Assembly: GCA_016903655.1 (NCBI GenBank)
Contig: JADQBC010000013.1
Location: 1-41,047, forward strand
DNA: 41,047 nt
Source: Gomphosphaeria aponina SAG 52.96 = DSM 107014
GTDB taxonomy: Bacteria > Cyanobacteriota > Cyanobacteriia > Cyanobacteriales > Gomphosphaeriaceae
Direction of reading: 5' to 3'
The position numbers and the translations under genes were made by a program. A model generated the notes under the pieces. The model was not told where the DNA came from, ran no database searches, and saw nothing but the letters and a program-made list of their open reading frames with translations. This document shows, one piece after another, positions 18,327 through 26,620 of the stretch; position 1 is the first letter of the stretch; each line of letters opens with the position of its first letter.

Positions 18327-18767
18327 ATGGATATTACCGAATCTACCAAAAAACTGATTAGAAAAGTGCAGGAGCTAAAAGCAAAATATTCCGACTTAGC
18401 CTCTGTCACCTTCATTGATTTTTACTCCCAATATCATCAAGGATGTGATTATTTATTTCCCCCTCAAGTCAAAAATTCCGTGAGACTATTAGACATTCTT
18501 CTATTATTTTGCCAATGTGTCGAATTAAAAACCCCTTCCCTGCTAACAAAACTAATGTGGAAAGATGTGATCGGGCCCACACTAGGAGAATATCAAGAAG
18601 ATGAACAGATAGAAGAAACACTAACTCAAACCCTTGCCAATCAAGAACTCCAAAATGCTGTAAATCAATGGGATCGAGAACCGAGAATTGACGGAGGTGT
18701 TAACTTAATCCTGAGAAATTTATTACATGACATTGAGGAGATAGAAACAGAACATTTCCAACAATAA
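18327..18767 (+). CDS. Protein of unknown function (146 aa)
   Basis: Not recognised. The start at 18327 (MDITESTKKLIRKVQ) is chosen over a frame from 18249 because the extra N terminus would be the translation of the heptamer repeat. The protein is mixed helical and acidic: an amphipathic helix at 5-25, FIDFYSQYHQGCDYLF (25-40), a hydrophobic helix VRLLDILLLFCQCVEL (50-65), and a polar C-terminal half with IEETLTQTLANQELQNAVNQ. No transmembrane segment or signal peptide. It lies downstream of Nudix-ridA and could be in the same transcript, but no ribosome site precedes it; translation may rely on reinitiation through the repeat. Confidence 0.6.
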   Translation: MDITESTKKLIRKVQELKAKYSDLASVTFIDFYSQYHQGCDYLFPPQVKNSVRLLDILLLFCQCVELKTPSLLTKLMWKDVIGPTLGEYQEDEQIEETLTQTLANQELQNAVNQWDREPRIDGGVNLILRNLLHDIEEIETEHFQQ

Positions 18768-18861
18768 AATTGTTGATAGTTGATTATTAATTGTTAATCT
18801 CTACCCAATCCTGTTCTTAATCCAAATTACCCCTTAATTTTATGAGCAAGATGTCTAACTG

Positions 18862-19506
18862 TTACAAAATTTCCCCTTCAGGGCCAAGAGGAGGGTAAGT
18901 TTCTCCCTTTTCACGATAAATAGCAGCTAGATCAGGGTAACTCCATTCAAAAATAACCCGTTGATAGGTTTCTGGATCCAGACGTACCTGGTCATAAAAA
19001 CCTGCGGCTTGCCTTTGTCGCATCGCTTCAAACAGAATAACTGCGGCTGCCACAGAAACATTCAAAGATTGAACCATACCCACCATCGGAATAATGAGAT
19101 GGCCATCAACCAGCTCCGCTGCTTCCTCACTCACCCCCCATTTTTCCGCCCCCAGTAAAATCCCTGTTGGCCGAGTATAGTCTATTTGGCGGTAATCTAT
19201 AGAAACATCACTCAAATGGGCTGCATACACCTGAAAACCCCGTTGCTGGAGGTAAGTAATAGCAGTTTTGATCTCAGTGTGCGTTTGTATGTGAACCCAT
19301 TTCTCGCTACCTTTTGCCACCTGGCTATAAGTAAGCAACTCATCTGTAAAATTAACTGAGTGAATTTCAAAAACACCCACAGCATCACAAGTACGAATAA
19401 TCGCAGAAATATTGTGAGGTTTATGCACATCCTCAGTTAAAACAGTTAAATCTGGTTGCCGCCAATTTAAAACTTCTTGTAATCTTTGATATCTTCTTTC
19501 TAACAC
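18862..19506 (-). CDS. trmH: SpoU/TrmH-family tRNA 2'-O-methyltransferase (214 aa, GTG start)
   Basis: SPOUT-class methyltransferase that methylates a ribose 2'-OH, most likely of G18 in tRNA. The three SpoU motifs are present: NISAIIRTCDAVG, ILLGAEKWGVSEEA and IPMVGMVQSLNVSVAAAV. The frame is open upstream to 19578, but the family N terminus is LERRYQRLQEVL, so I place the start at GTG 19506, which also removes a 52-base overlap with cbiB. A WSYPD-(x)-AAIYR tail is typical of TrmH of this group. It lies 20 bases after the cbiB stop on the same strand and probably shares its message. No ribosome site is clear. Confidence 0.88.
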   Translation of the reverse strand: MLERRYQRLQEVLNWRQPDLTVLTEDVHKPHNISAIIRTCDAVGVFEIHSVNFTDELLTYSQVAKGSEKWVHIQTHTEIKTAITYLQQRGFQVYAAHLSDVSIDYRQIDYTRPTGILLGAEKWGVSEEAAELVDGHLIIPMVGMVQSLNVSVAAAVILFEAMRQRQAAGFYDQVRLDPETYQRVIFEWSYPDLAAIYREKGETYPPLGPEGEIL

Positions 19507-19526
19507 AATAATTATCCGAAAAAACC

Positions 19527-20501
19527 TCAGCTTATTAGTAAAGCAGTTAAAGCAAGAGAAAGCCAAATGAGAAAACAAGAGCGAGTTAAAAAGAGAGCTT
19601 GGTGAATAGTTGTCGGAGCGATCGCCCCTACTGGATCACCCAAAAAAGGTTTTTGTTTCACCACACCATGATAAACATTAACGCCCCCCAATTGTACACC
19701 TAAAATAGCAGCATAAACACATTCACTCCAACCAGAATTAGGACTAGGATCCTGAACAGCATCCCGACGACAAATAGCCAAAACTAGGCCAGGTTTACCA
19801 GCAATTAATGCCAGAGTCAACACAGTCAAACGACAAGGCAACCAAGTCAAACGGTCTTCAAATTGAGCGCTAAACCAACCAATATCTGTAAATGGTTCTT
19901 GACGATAACCAATCATAGAATCTAAAGTACTAGCAGCCTTATAACCCAGTGCCAGAGGAACACTACCCACCCCAGGAATAAAAGCCCCTAAAATAGCATA
20001 AAATAAAGGCGCTGTCACGCCATCTGTGGCATTTTCCGCTACGGTTTCCAAAACAGCCCGTAAAATTTCCGACTCAGAGAGATTTTCCGTATCCCGTCCC
20101 ACATATTTACTCAATTGACAACGAGCAGTTTTTATGTCTTTTTTAGCCAAAGATTTAAGCACAGTAACCGCCGCCAAAGATAAACTTTTGAGAGCAAAAC
20201 AACTAGCAAGAAGAATAACTTCTACCATCATCCCCAAAAAAGGATAAATCCTGGTTGCCCCCAATACAATTAACCAACCCACAACAGCGCTACCAAAAAT
20301 TAAAACAACTCCAAGAAAAACACCCCCCCAACGACGCTGCCAATTTTGGGTCAAATAGATAATTAACAAGTGAGAAAAGCGAGCAATAAACCAGCCCATC
20401 ACCTGTACAGGATGAAGCCAACCCCAAGGATCACCAAGGAGATAATCCAAAAAGGCAGCTAACAGTAAAACAACAGCAGCTCTATTTTCCTCAAACACCA
20501 T
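19527..20501 (-). CDS. cbiB: Adenosylcobinamide-phosphate synthase CbiB/CobD (324 aa)
   Basis: Membrane enzyme that attaches the aminopropanol (phosphate) linker to adenosylcobyric acid. Family hallmarks: LDYLLGDPWGWLHPVQVMGW near the N terminus, YVGRDTENLSESEILRA (113-130 region), a strongly conserved ETVAENATDGVTAPLFYAILG, and YKAASTLDSMIGYR with the following DIGWFSAQFEDRL. The C-terminal DAVQDPSPNSGWSECVYAAIL is also typical. Four or five transmembrane stretches are visible. It forms an apparent leftward unit with trmH; a short gap of 10 bases separates it from the GFA-fold gene upstream. Function assignment is secure. Confidence 0.95.
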   Translation of the reverse strand: MVFEENRAAVVLLLAAFLDYLLGDPWGWLHPVQVMGWFIARFSHLLIIYLTQNWQRRWGGVFLGVVLIFGSAVVGWLIVLGATRIYPFLGMMVEVILLASCFALKSLSLAAVTVLKSLAKKDIKTARCQLSKYVGRDTENLSESEILRAVLETVAENATDGVTAPLFYAILGAFIPGVGSVPLALGYKAASTLDSMIGYRQEPFTDIGWFSAQFEDRLTWLPCRLTVLTLALIAGKPGLVLAICRRDAVQDPSPNSGWSECVYAAILGVQLGGVNVYHGVVKQKPFLGDPVGAIAPTTIHQALFLTRSCFLIWLSLALTALLIS

Positions 20502-20511
20502 GAACTATAAT

Positions 20512-20904
20512 TTAAGATCCACGAATTTGAGCAATATTTTCTTCCCAATTAGCCCCATCAAAAGACTCAATCTTAAATAAAGATAGTACATCCCCATCAA
20601 GACAGCGAACATTGACATCAATCCCATCAGGATGGGAACGAGGGTAATAAAAAGAATGGATCCCACAGATACGGCAAAAAGTATGTTTAGCCGTGCCTGT
20701 ATTAAAAGTATAAGTATTTAACACATCAGCCCCACTAAGCAGAGTAAAACTTTCCCGTGGCACAATCAAATGGAGAAAACCTTTTTTCCGACAAATAGAG
20801 CAATTGCAATCAAAAGCCAAATACTCAGAGACAAGTACAAAGAAACGAACAGCACCACAGTGACAGCCCCCGTGATAACTAATCAATTCCCCAACATTTT
20901 TCAT
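20512..20904 (-). CDS. GFA/CENP-V-fold zinc protein (130 aa)
   Basis: Small zinc-binding protein of the GFA family, named for a glutathione-dependent formaldehyde-activating enzyme although most members have no tested activity. The start at 20904 (MKNVGELISYHGGCHCGAVR) is the usual N terminus; the longer frame to 20973 overlaps the rrf2 gene. Zinc ligands: C14-x-C16, C33-x-C35-x2-C38 and C77-x2-C80, followed by GIHSFY, all in family positions. The start is 13 bases after the rrf2 stop, so it is probably cotranscribed with, and perhaps controlled by, that regulator. Confidence 0.85.
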   Translation of the reverse strand: MKNVGELISYHGGCHCGAVRFFVLVSEYLAFDCNCSICRKKGFLHLIVPRESFTLLSGADVLNTYTFNTGTAKHTFCRICGIHSFYYPRSHPDGIDVNVRCLDGDVLSLFKIESFDGANWEENIAQIRGS

Positions 20905-20917
20905 AGCTAACAAAACC

Positions 20918-21361
20918 CTAGATAATAAAACTGGTTGCCTCACCTTGAGCCGCTTGCCAACTGCGAGCATCATAATAAAGATCAGCCAGAGTGATACTTG
21001 CGAGAGCCTCCTTCAGTTTCTCATGGAGACGCTTCCAAAGACTAAAAGTTACCCAATCAGTAGCAGCAGTTGCATCTGGATTATAACCAGGTAAAGGTTC
21101 AATAGTTTCCCCCACAGATGCCAAAATTTGTTCCAGAGAAATTTGGGTAGGATCAAGAGCCAATTGATAGCCACCCCCGGCCCCGCGCACTGAACGAACT
21201 AACCCAGCGCGACGCATTTCAATGAGCAATTTTTCCAAATAAGGAGCAGGCAAATCTTGACAGGATGCGATCGCTTTTACAGACATTGGCCCATAATTTG
21301 AGTGCAAACTAAGAGCTAGTAAGGCTTTGACGCTATAATGACCACGAGTTGTTAGCTTCAT
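20918..21361 (-). CDS. Rrf2-family transcriptional regulator (147 aa)
   Basis: Winged-helix DNA-binding protein of the IscR/NsrR/CymR group. The N terminus MKLTTRGHYSVKALLALSLH, the recognition region PAPYLEKLLIEMRRAGLVRSVRGAGGGYQLA and the dimerisation helix after 105 are all standard. The three-Cys cluster loop of IscR (around 92-104) is absent: that stretch reads PGYNPDATAATD and the only Cys is C34. If it senses an Fe-S cluster, the ligands must differ from IscR; otherwise it acts like the cluster-free CymR type. It is divergent from the cyAbrB gene across 217 bases. Confidence 0.9.
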   Translation of the reverse strand: MKLTTRGHYSVKALLALSLHSNYGPMSVKAIASCQDLPAPYLEKLLIEMRRAGLVRSVRGAGGGYQLALDPTQISLEQILASVGETIEPLPGYNPDATAATDWVTFSLWKRLHEKLKEALASITLADLYYDARSWQAAQGEATSFII

Positions 21362-21578
21362 CTAGAGGAACAGAAAAATTTTGCCAATTCCTAGACTTAC
21401 ATCTTAAACCATTATCAATCTAATTTATTCCAGAAAAAATTAACAAAAATTCCCACATTAGGTTTAAGATAATTATGAAGACAGATAACAATGTCTAATT
21501 TTATTGCTCTTAGCTGCTCGTAGCACTAGAGGGTAAAATAGTAAACAAGATCAATATAAGGTTTAAGCTAAAAAAGAA

Positions 21579-21977
21579 ATGGCAACAAACAAATCAAAAG
21601 AACCATTAACAGGTGAAGAGTTACTCAAAAAAGTCAAAGAGCTCGGGAACAGAAGCAAAGAAGAAAAAGCCAGAGAGTGCGGTTACTACACCGTAACCAA
21701 AAATGGCGTAGAAAGAGTCAATATGATGAAATTCCTCAACGCTCTAATTGATGCAGAGGGAATAGAATTAGATAGCACTTCTAACGGCACTGGACGAGGT
21801 GGGCGCTCCGCAAGCTTTCGCATTAGTGTCCAGTCCAACGGCAATCTTCTCATTGGTTCTGCATACACAAAAAAAATGGGCTTAGAACCAGGAGATGAAT
21901 TTGAAATTACCCTAGGTCGCAAACACATTCATCTCAAACAAGTAGGCGCTCCTGACGAAATGGAAGACGAGAACTAA
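21579..21977 (+). CDS. cyAbrB-type transcriptional regulator (132 aa)
   Basis: Cyanobacteria-specific AbrB-like DNA-binding protein; members of the family control nitrogen, carbon and redox genes. Unlike Bacillus AbrB, the DNA-binding swapped-hairpin domain lies C-terminally: SASFRISVQSNGNLLIG, YTKKMGLEPGDEFEITLG and HIHLKQVG (78-123). The N-terminal half has the conserved TGEELLKKVKELG (11-23) and ARECGYYTVTKNGVERVNMM (31-50). The FLNALIDAEGIELD stretch and GRGGRSAS link resemble the clade B (cyAbrB2) type more than clade A, from memory. Monocistronic and rightward. Confidence 0.9.
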   Translation: MATNKSKEPLTGEELLKKVKELGNRSKEEKARECGYYTVTKNGVERVNMMKFLNALIDAEGIELDSTSNGTGRGGRSASFRISVQSNGNLLIGSAYTKKMGLEPGDEFEITLGRKHIHLKQVGAPDEMEDEN

Positions 21978-22085
21978 AACTTAGGTGCATTAAAACAAAC
22001 AAATCTTTCTCCAGAAAAAAATGGTGATTTAATGGCGGTGTTTAGTGAAACTTAACTAAGCAGCGCCAAAATCTTTATTGAATTG

Positions 22086-23684
22086 CTATTCACGAGTAAT
22101 TAACTGCCATTGCTGTTGAGCAGTACCGAGAATTTGCACAGCCTCTAAGTTTAAAGCTGATAAAGTTTCAGCTTCAACCAAGAAATAAACCCCATCATCC
22201 TGTAACCAATGGGTTTGCAATTCTTCATTAGAAACAGGAATGACACGGCGATCGCTATAAAAATTGAGGGAAGGACGCTCATAGTCAAAAGAAGTGTAAA
22301 CAACTTGATGCTCAGGTGTTTTTAAGCGAATCAGAGTAGCAACAGGTTTAACAGGGAAAGCTTCATTTAACTCCCAAATCCAGTGAGGAGAACTAACAAA
22401 TAATAACAGAGAAACATACATCCCCCAAAAAAGCAGGGGGATAAATTGTAGATCCCGTTGCTGAATCAAAACAGCAGCTATTCCCAGAGTCAAACTGACT
22501 AAACCACAAATTACCATTAAAGAAAGGTCACTAAAGCGGAAATAAACAGAAAAAATACTGGCAACAAGAGCGAGTAAACCTAAAAATCTAGTCCAAGTAC
22601 GGGGTAGTAAACGAGTTTGGGGAAAATCACTCACTTCCCCTAAGATTACTCCCCCAGCTAAAGCTAAAGAGGGATAAAGCGGCAAAATATACCAAGGAAG
22701 TTTAGTCATCATTAAAGAAACAACCACAAAATAAACCCCACTCCAAACTAAAATTAACTTAGCCCAGCTCCAATTACGATTAACCCAGGCTAATTTTAGT
22801 CCATAAACAGAGAAAAATATCCAGGGCAATCCCTCAAGCAACTCCAATAAATAATACCAAATCGGGCCACTATTACCTTCAACAGAAGAATAAACACGCT
22901 CAACACCTTGACCCAAAATGGCAGTATTAATAAAATCCTCTTGGTAATAGAAAAATTGAGCCGCAACCCAGAAAAAAACAGGAATACTGCCCAAGAAAAA
23001 ACCAAGCCAAAAATAGATAGAAGAAAGAAGTCGAGGAGTATCCCAAGCAAGAAAAAGAAAAGCGATCGCCGCCATCAGTAAACCCATAATACCTTTAGTC
23101 AAACAGAGAGCTGCAAAAGCCATACCCGCCCCCAAAGCCCAACGTAAATCACGACGCGATCGCAAAACACACAAAAACAGCAAAGTTATCAAACAAAGCA
23201 GTGCGCCTTCAAGCATAGCCAAACGCCCATGACGCACAACTGGCATCATAGTCAAATAAATCAAAGCCGAAAAAACTGCCACCCGTCGAACCACAAAAAG
23301 TTCTCGCCCAATACAATAAAGTAAAGGCACAGAAACAGCACTAAAAATTGCCCCAGGTAAGCGAGCAGTCAATTCATTCACCCCACCAAGAGAATAAGAC
23401 AGAGCAATTAAAAAATGAACCAGGGGAGGTTTATTCAAATAAGACTCACCCCAAAGAGTAGGAAACAGCCAGCGCCAATTAGCCCCATGACTCTGCCAAA
23501 TTTCCTTAGCTACCTGTGCAACAGTCCCCTCATCCCAATCTCGCAGAGGCAAATTTCCCAAATTCAGAGTAAATAACAGTAATGCCGCCAAAAATAACCC
23601 AGAAATAGTGATAAATTCCAGCCAAAGCTTTTCAGGATTCGAGCTATTGAGCGAAGAGTCCCAAGCAGAAGTTTGACGCTGCAT
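22086..23684 (-). CDS. GT39-family (ArnT/PMT-like) membrane glycosyltransferase (532 aa)
   Basis: Polytopic enzyme using a polyprenyl-linked sugar donor. After a short cytoplasmic tail the first helix (29-45) leads to the periplasmic catalytic loop NLPLRDWDEGTVAQVAKEIW, whose Asp-Glu pair (RDWDEG) is the expected active site, then LFPTLWGESYLNKPPLVHFL with the conserved NKPPL. About eleven hydrophobic segments follow, with TKLPWYILPLYPSLALAGG near 325 (the typical K-L-P-x-Y/W motif). The C-terminal 80 residues form a soluble domain (HQVVYTSFDYERPSLNFYSD). The acceptor is unknown (lipid or protein). Leftward single gene, convergent with cyAbrB. Confidence 0.88.
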   Translation of the reverse strand: MQRQTSAWDSSLNSSNPEKLWLEFITISGLFLAALLLFTLNLGNLPLRDWDEGTVAQVAKEIWQSHGANWRWLFPTLWGESYLNKPPLVHFLIALSYSLGGVNELTARLPGAIFSAVSVPLLYCIGRELFVVRRVAVFSALIYLTMMPVVRHGRLAMLEGALLCLITLLFLCVLRSRRDLRWALGAGMAFAALCLTKGIMGLLMAAIAFLFLAWDTPRLLSSIYFWLGFFLGSIPVFFWVAAQFFYYQEDFINTAILGQGVERVYSSVEGNSGPIWYYLLELLEGLPWIFFSVYGLKLAWVNRNWSWAKLILVWSGVYFVVVSLMMTKLPWYILPLYPSLALAGGVILGEVSDFPQTRLLPRTWTRFLGLLALVASIFSVYFRFSDLSLMVICGLVSLTLGIAAVLIQQRDLQFIPLLFWGMYVSLLLFVSSPHWIWELNEAFPVKPVATLIRLKTPEHQVVYTSFDYERPSLNFYSDRRVIPVSNEELQTHWLQDDGVYFLVEAETLSALNLEAVQILGTAQQQWQLITRE

Positions 23685-23780
23685 AATCTAAAAAATAATT
23701 ACAAAATAACTTTTTTTTTGCTCACGGCTAAATATAGCCACCTTACCTTTCATTTTGCCAGTATTTTCCCCTCATCCCCA

Positions 23781-23906
23781 ATGTCTTCAATTAGCACACA
23801 TTATATTACTCAAGCTCAACAAACAAATAGTGATGTTAAAATACTCAAATCAAGATGTAAAAATGTAGGAGTTTGGTTACAAAAACCAACCAGGCTGTCT
23901 CGCTGA
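23781..23906 (+). CDS. Possible 41-aa small protein upstream of the antiporter
   Basis: An ATG at 23781 opens 41 codons with a basic C-terminal half (KSRCKNVGVWLQKPTRLSR). No convincing ribosome site, no known family. It lies 69 bases before the antiporter gene on the same strand. Just after it is an imperfect palindrome ATTCACT-CA-AGTGAAT (23914-23929). It could be a leader peptide or chance; I list it with low confidence because the antiporter leader is otherwise empty. Confidence 0.2.
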   Translation: MSSISTHYITQAQQTNSDVKILKSRCKNVGVWLQKPTRLSR

Positions 23907-23975
23907 TAGTTAAATTCACTCAAGTGAATAGGCCAAAAAGCTTAAGAACATCAACCCTGGGAAGATATCAGGAGT

Positions 23976-25871
23976 ATGGAAGGATCATTTGAACTAACCT
24001 TGCAAATAGTAATAGCAGTGCTAGCGGGGATTGCAGCGCAGGTTGTAGCCGAATACTTGAAAGTACCAAGTATCGTCTTTTTACTCCTGTTTGGCATTTT
24101 CCTCGGTAAAGACTGCCTGCACTTATTACACCCCAACCAGCTCGGTATCGGGTTAGAAGTGCTAGTTGCTCTTTCCGTTGCCATCATATTATTTGAAGGC
24201 GGCTTAAACCTAGAACTACGAGAATTAGGCAGAGTTTCAGGTTCCCTGCGCAATCTTGTAACACTAGGAACTTTAATAACACTCATTGGCGGCGGCATGG
24301 CAGCCCACTGGCTAACAGAATTTCCCTGGCCGATCGCCTTTCTCTACGCCTCTCTCGTAGTCGTAACAGGACCCACTGTAATTAGCCCCCTCCTCAAACA
24401 AGTAGAAGTAGATCGCAGCGTCGCCACCTTACTCGAAGGAGAAGGAGTATTAATCGACCCAGTAGGAGCAATTTTAGCAGTAGTTGTTCTCGACACAATT
24501 CTCAACAGTAACGCCGTACCCCTAGAAATTATCAGCGGGTTACTGCTCCGTTTAGGCATTGGTGCAGCCATTGGTGGTGCTGGTGGTTGGTTACTCGGCT
24601 TCATCCTCAAACGTACAAACTTCCTTTCAGACGACCTCAAAAACCTAGTCGTCTTAGCAGGAGTTTGGGGTATATTTGGATTAGCTCAAATGATTCGGGG
24701 CGAATCAGGATTGATGGCAACTGTAGTCGCAGGCATAGTGCTAAGAGCATCCTCCATTCCTGAAGAACGACTAATCAGGCGGTTTAAAGGACAATTAACA
24801 GTGCTATGTGTCTCTGTTTTGTTTATTCTCCTTGCAGCAGACTTATCACTGGCAAGTATTTTTGCCTTAGGATGGGGTAGTGTGTTCACCGTTTGCGTGC
24901 TAATGTTTGGCATTCGCCCCCTCAGTGTGGCATTTTGTACCATAAAAAGCGGTTTAAACTGGCGACAGAAAATGTTTTTAGCCTGGGTAGCCCCCAAAGG
25001 CATTGTCTGTGCCTCCGTCGCTTCCTTATTTGCCATTATCCTGACAGAAAAAGGAATCAACGGTGGGGATTCCATCAAAGCCCTAGTATTCCTTACCATT
25101 ATGATGACCGTATTTTTGCAAGGACTCACAGCAGGTTGGGTAGCTCGTCTCCTAAAAATAACCTCCCATGAAGCAACAGGAGCAGTAATTGTGGGTTGTA
25201 ATCCCATCGGTCGTCTAATTGGTCGTTTATTTCAAGAACAAGGTGAGTCAGTAGTGCTAATCGACACAGATCCAGAAGCTTGTCTTCAAGCAGCAGCAGA
25301 AAACTTGCCAGTTTTCCAAACCAGCGCCCTTGATCATAAAGCCCTCGAAGAAGCAGGAATTGAATCTATGGGAACTTTCATCGCCCTCACCAATAATGGA
25401 GAAGTAAACCTTGTTTTAGCCCAACGAGCTTTTGAAGAATTTCACCCCCCCCGCGTCTTGGCAGTATTCCCCCAGAATAATGCCGAGCAAAATGGCAAAA
25501 TTGCTCAAGCTTTCATTTCTGAAGTGAGTATCAAAACTTGGAACAAATACCTCAAGGAAGGACAAGTAAAATTAGGTAAAACTGTGCTCAATGAAGCAGG
25601 ATTATCCTGGCAACAATCCCATCTGCAAGCCTTGATTCGTACTGGAGAACTCCTACCTTTACTCGTAAAAAGAGACAGAAATCTGAAAGTTGTTCAATCT
25701 TCAGAAGAATGGCGTTCAAGAGACGAAATTATTTATCTTCTACATGATCCACGCCCAAAACTGTTAAAACAGCTTTCAGGTGGCAACCAATCTTCCCGTC
25801 TCGCTTTAGAAAAACTCCCAGAAGTGGAAGAAGTACCCATCCCTGACCCCCTACCTGAACCAGTATTGTAA
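23976..25871 (+). CDS. CPA-type Na+(K+)/H+ antiporter with C-terminal TrkA-N domain (631 aa)
   Basis: Integral membrane monovalent cation/proton antiporter. About 11-12 transmembrane helices occupy 1-390; the signature ALSVAIILFEGGLNLELREL (65-84), a VVTGPTVISPLLKQ (about 128-141) and LLEGEGVLIDPVGAILAVV (about 151-169, with the transport Asp in IDPVG) are typical of the NhaP/CPA1 group. A soluble regulatory part follows: a Rossmann-like TrkA-N domain from about 400 (VIVGCNPIGRLIG, then VVLIDTDPEACLQAA), implying control by a dinucleotide, and a short C-terminal tail. The ATG has a good AGGAG site (23970-23974). Single rightward gene, followed by a heptamer repeat and DUF3172. Confidence 0.92.
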   Translation: MEGSFELTLQIVIAVLAGIAAQVVAEYLKVPSIVFLLLFGIFLGKDCLHLLHPNQLGIGLEVLVALSVAIILFEGGLNLELRELGRVSGSLRNLVTLGTLITLIGGGMAAHWLTEFPWPIAFLYASLVVVTGPTVISPLLKQVEVDRSVATLLEGEGVLIDPVGAILAVVVLDTILNSNAVPLEIISGLLLRLGIGAAIGGAGGWLLGFILKRTNFLSDDLKNLVVLAGVWGIFGLAQMIRGESGLMATVVAGIVLRASSIPEERLIRRFKGQLTVLCVSVLFILLAADLSLASIFALGWGSVFTVCVLMFGIRPLSVAFCTIKSGLNWRQKMFLAWVAPKGIVCASVASLFAIILTEKGINGGDSIKALVFLTIMMTVFLQGLTAGWVARLLKITSHEATGAVIVGCNPIGRLIGRLFQEQGESVVLIDTDPEACLQAAAENLPVFQTSALDHKALEEAGIESMGTFIALTNNGEVNLVLAQRAFEEFHPPRVLAVFPQNNAEQNGKIAQAFISEVSIKTWNKYLKEGQVKLGKTVLNEAGLSWQQSHLQALIRTGELLPLLVKRDRNLKVVQSSEEWRSRDEIIYLLHDPRPKLLKQLSGGNQSSRLALEKLPEVEEVPIPDPLPEPVL

Positions 25872-25925
25872 AAAAAAAATCACCTTCTAGAGTAACCATC
25901 AACTATCAACAATTATCCCAAAACA

Positions 25926-26468
25926 ATGAAACAAAGATCTAAATATTCTTCTCCTTATTCTGCTCCTCCGAAAACCTCCCCCAAAGGTGGAGGGAATGTG
26001 AGTTTAAATTATACCACCGCAGCAATTTTAGCAGGGGTTTTTGTCCTCGGAATTGGCTTGGGTATTCTTTTAAGTTCAGGACAAAATACAAACACAGCCA
26101 ATGTAGCCTCCCGCGAATTTATCGACCGTAGCGCCCCCAATCCCGAACTTTGTGTACAATTTGGCGCAAGTGCAATAGTTTCAGATTTGCGGGTTTTTAT
26201 TACCATGAACCCCTTTAATGTCTTTGTCACCCAGCCTTCGATGCAACCAGGATGTGTATTGCGTCGTAATAACTGGTCAATCCTTGAAAAACAAGGATTA
26301 GTGACTTCACAACAGGTAAACGATTGCAAAGTTAGGATGAATACTTTTGGTTTTACAGGCCCCCTTGAAGGTTCACCTAACATTAGTTGTATTTACCAAA
26401 ATAATGCCGCAGAGAATTTGTTTCTCGATCGCTCTGGCAGTGGCCCCAAAGAAACAGAAAAATTCTAA
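25926..26468 (+). CDS. DUF3172 protein, single membrane helix (180 aa)
   Basis: Conserved in cyanobacteria and plastids, function unknown. A polar Ser/Pro-rich N terminus (1-27) is followed by one transmembrane helix (about 29-50, AAILAGVFVLGIGLGILLSS) and a soluble domain with SREFIDRSAPNPELC, SAIVSDLRVFITMNPFNVFV, PGCVLRRNNWSILE and a C-terminal FTGPLEGSPNISCIYQN. These are the strongly conserved blocks of the family. Four Cys (in PELC, PGCV, VNDC and ISCIY) may form disulfides if the domain is lumenal or periplasmic. It follows the antiporter with a 54-base gap filled by a short heptamer repeat. Confidence 0.88.
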   Translation: MKQRSKYSSPYSAPPKTSPKGGGNVSLNYTTAAILAGVFVLGIGLGILLSSGQNTNTANVASREFIDRSAPNPELCVQFGASAIVSDLRVFITMNPFNVFVTQPSMQPGCVLRRNNWSILEKQGLVTSQQVNDCKVRMNTFGFTGPLEGSPNISCIYQNNAAENLFLDRSGSGPKETEKF

Positions 26469-26521
26469 CTACTTCATTCAGTAGAAGGCTACGGCAGAAG
26501 GCTTGGCAGAAGGCTTTTATA

Positions 26522-26598
26522 CAACCATCAACTATCAACTATCAACTATCAACCATCAACTATCAACTATCAACTATCAACTATCAACTATCAACTAT
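26522..26598. repeat. Eleven in-phase heptamers upstream of glmS
   Basis: CAACCAT or CAACTAT repeated eleven times without a break (26522-26598), after a small repeat of AGAAGGCT units (26483-26516). The array ends 10 bases before the glmS ribosome site (GGAGGGG, 26609-26615). It belongs to the same family as the arrays at 10065, 18261, 25897, 31181 and 38688. Confidence 0.95.
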
Positions 26599-26620
26599 TA
26601 ACAGATTTGGAGGGGAAAAA

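Noticed and set aside
19507-19578. Longer trmH start overlapping cbiB
   Set aside because: The added residues are the reverse frame of the cbiB C-terminal membrane helix; the family starts at LERRYQRLQ.
23673-23780. Upstream extension of the 41-aa ORF
   Set aside because: It begins inside the opposite-strand GT39 gene's start region and is low-complexity; only the part from 23781 is worth keeping as a weak candidate.
26599-26620. glmS ribozyme or riboswitch
   Set aside because: The glmS leader is a heptamer array and a short spacer; there is no room for, and no sign of, the ribozyme core.
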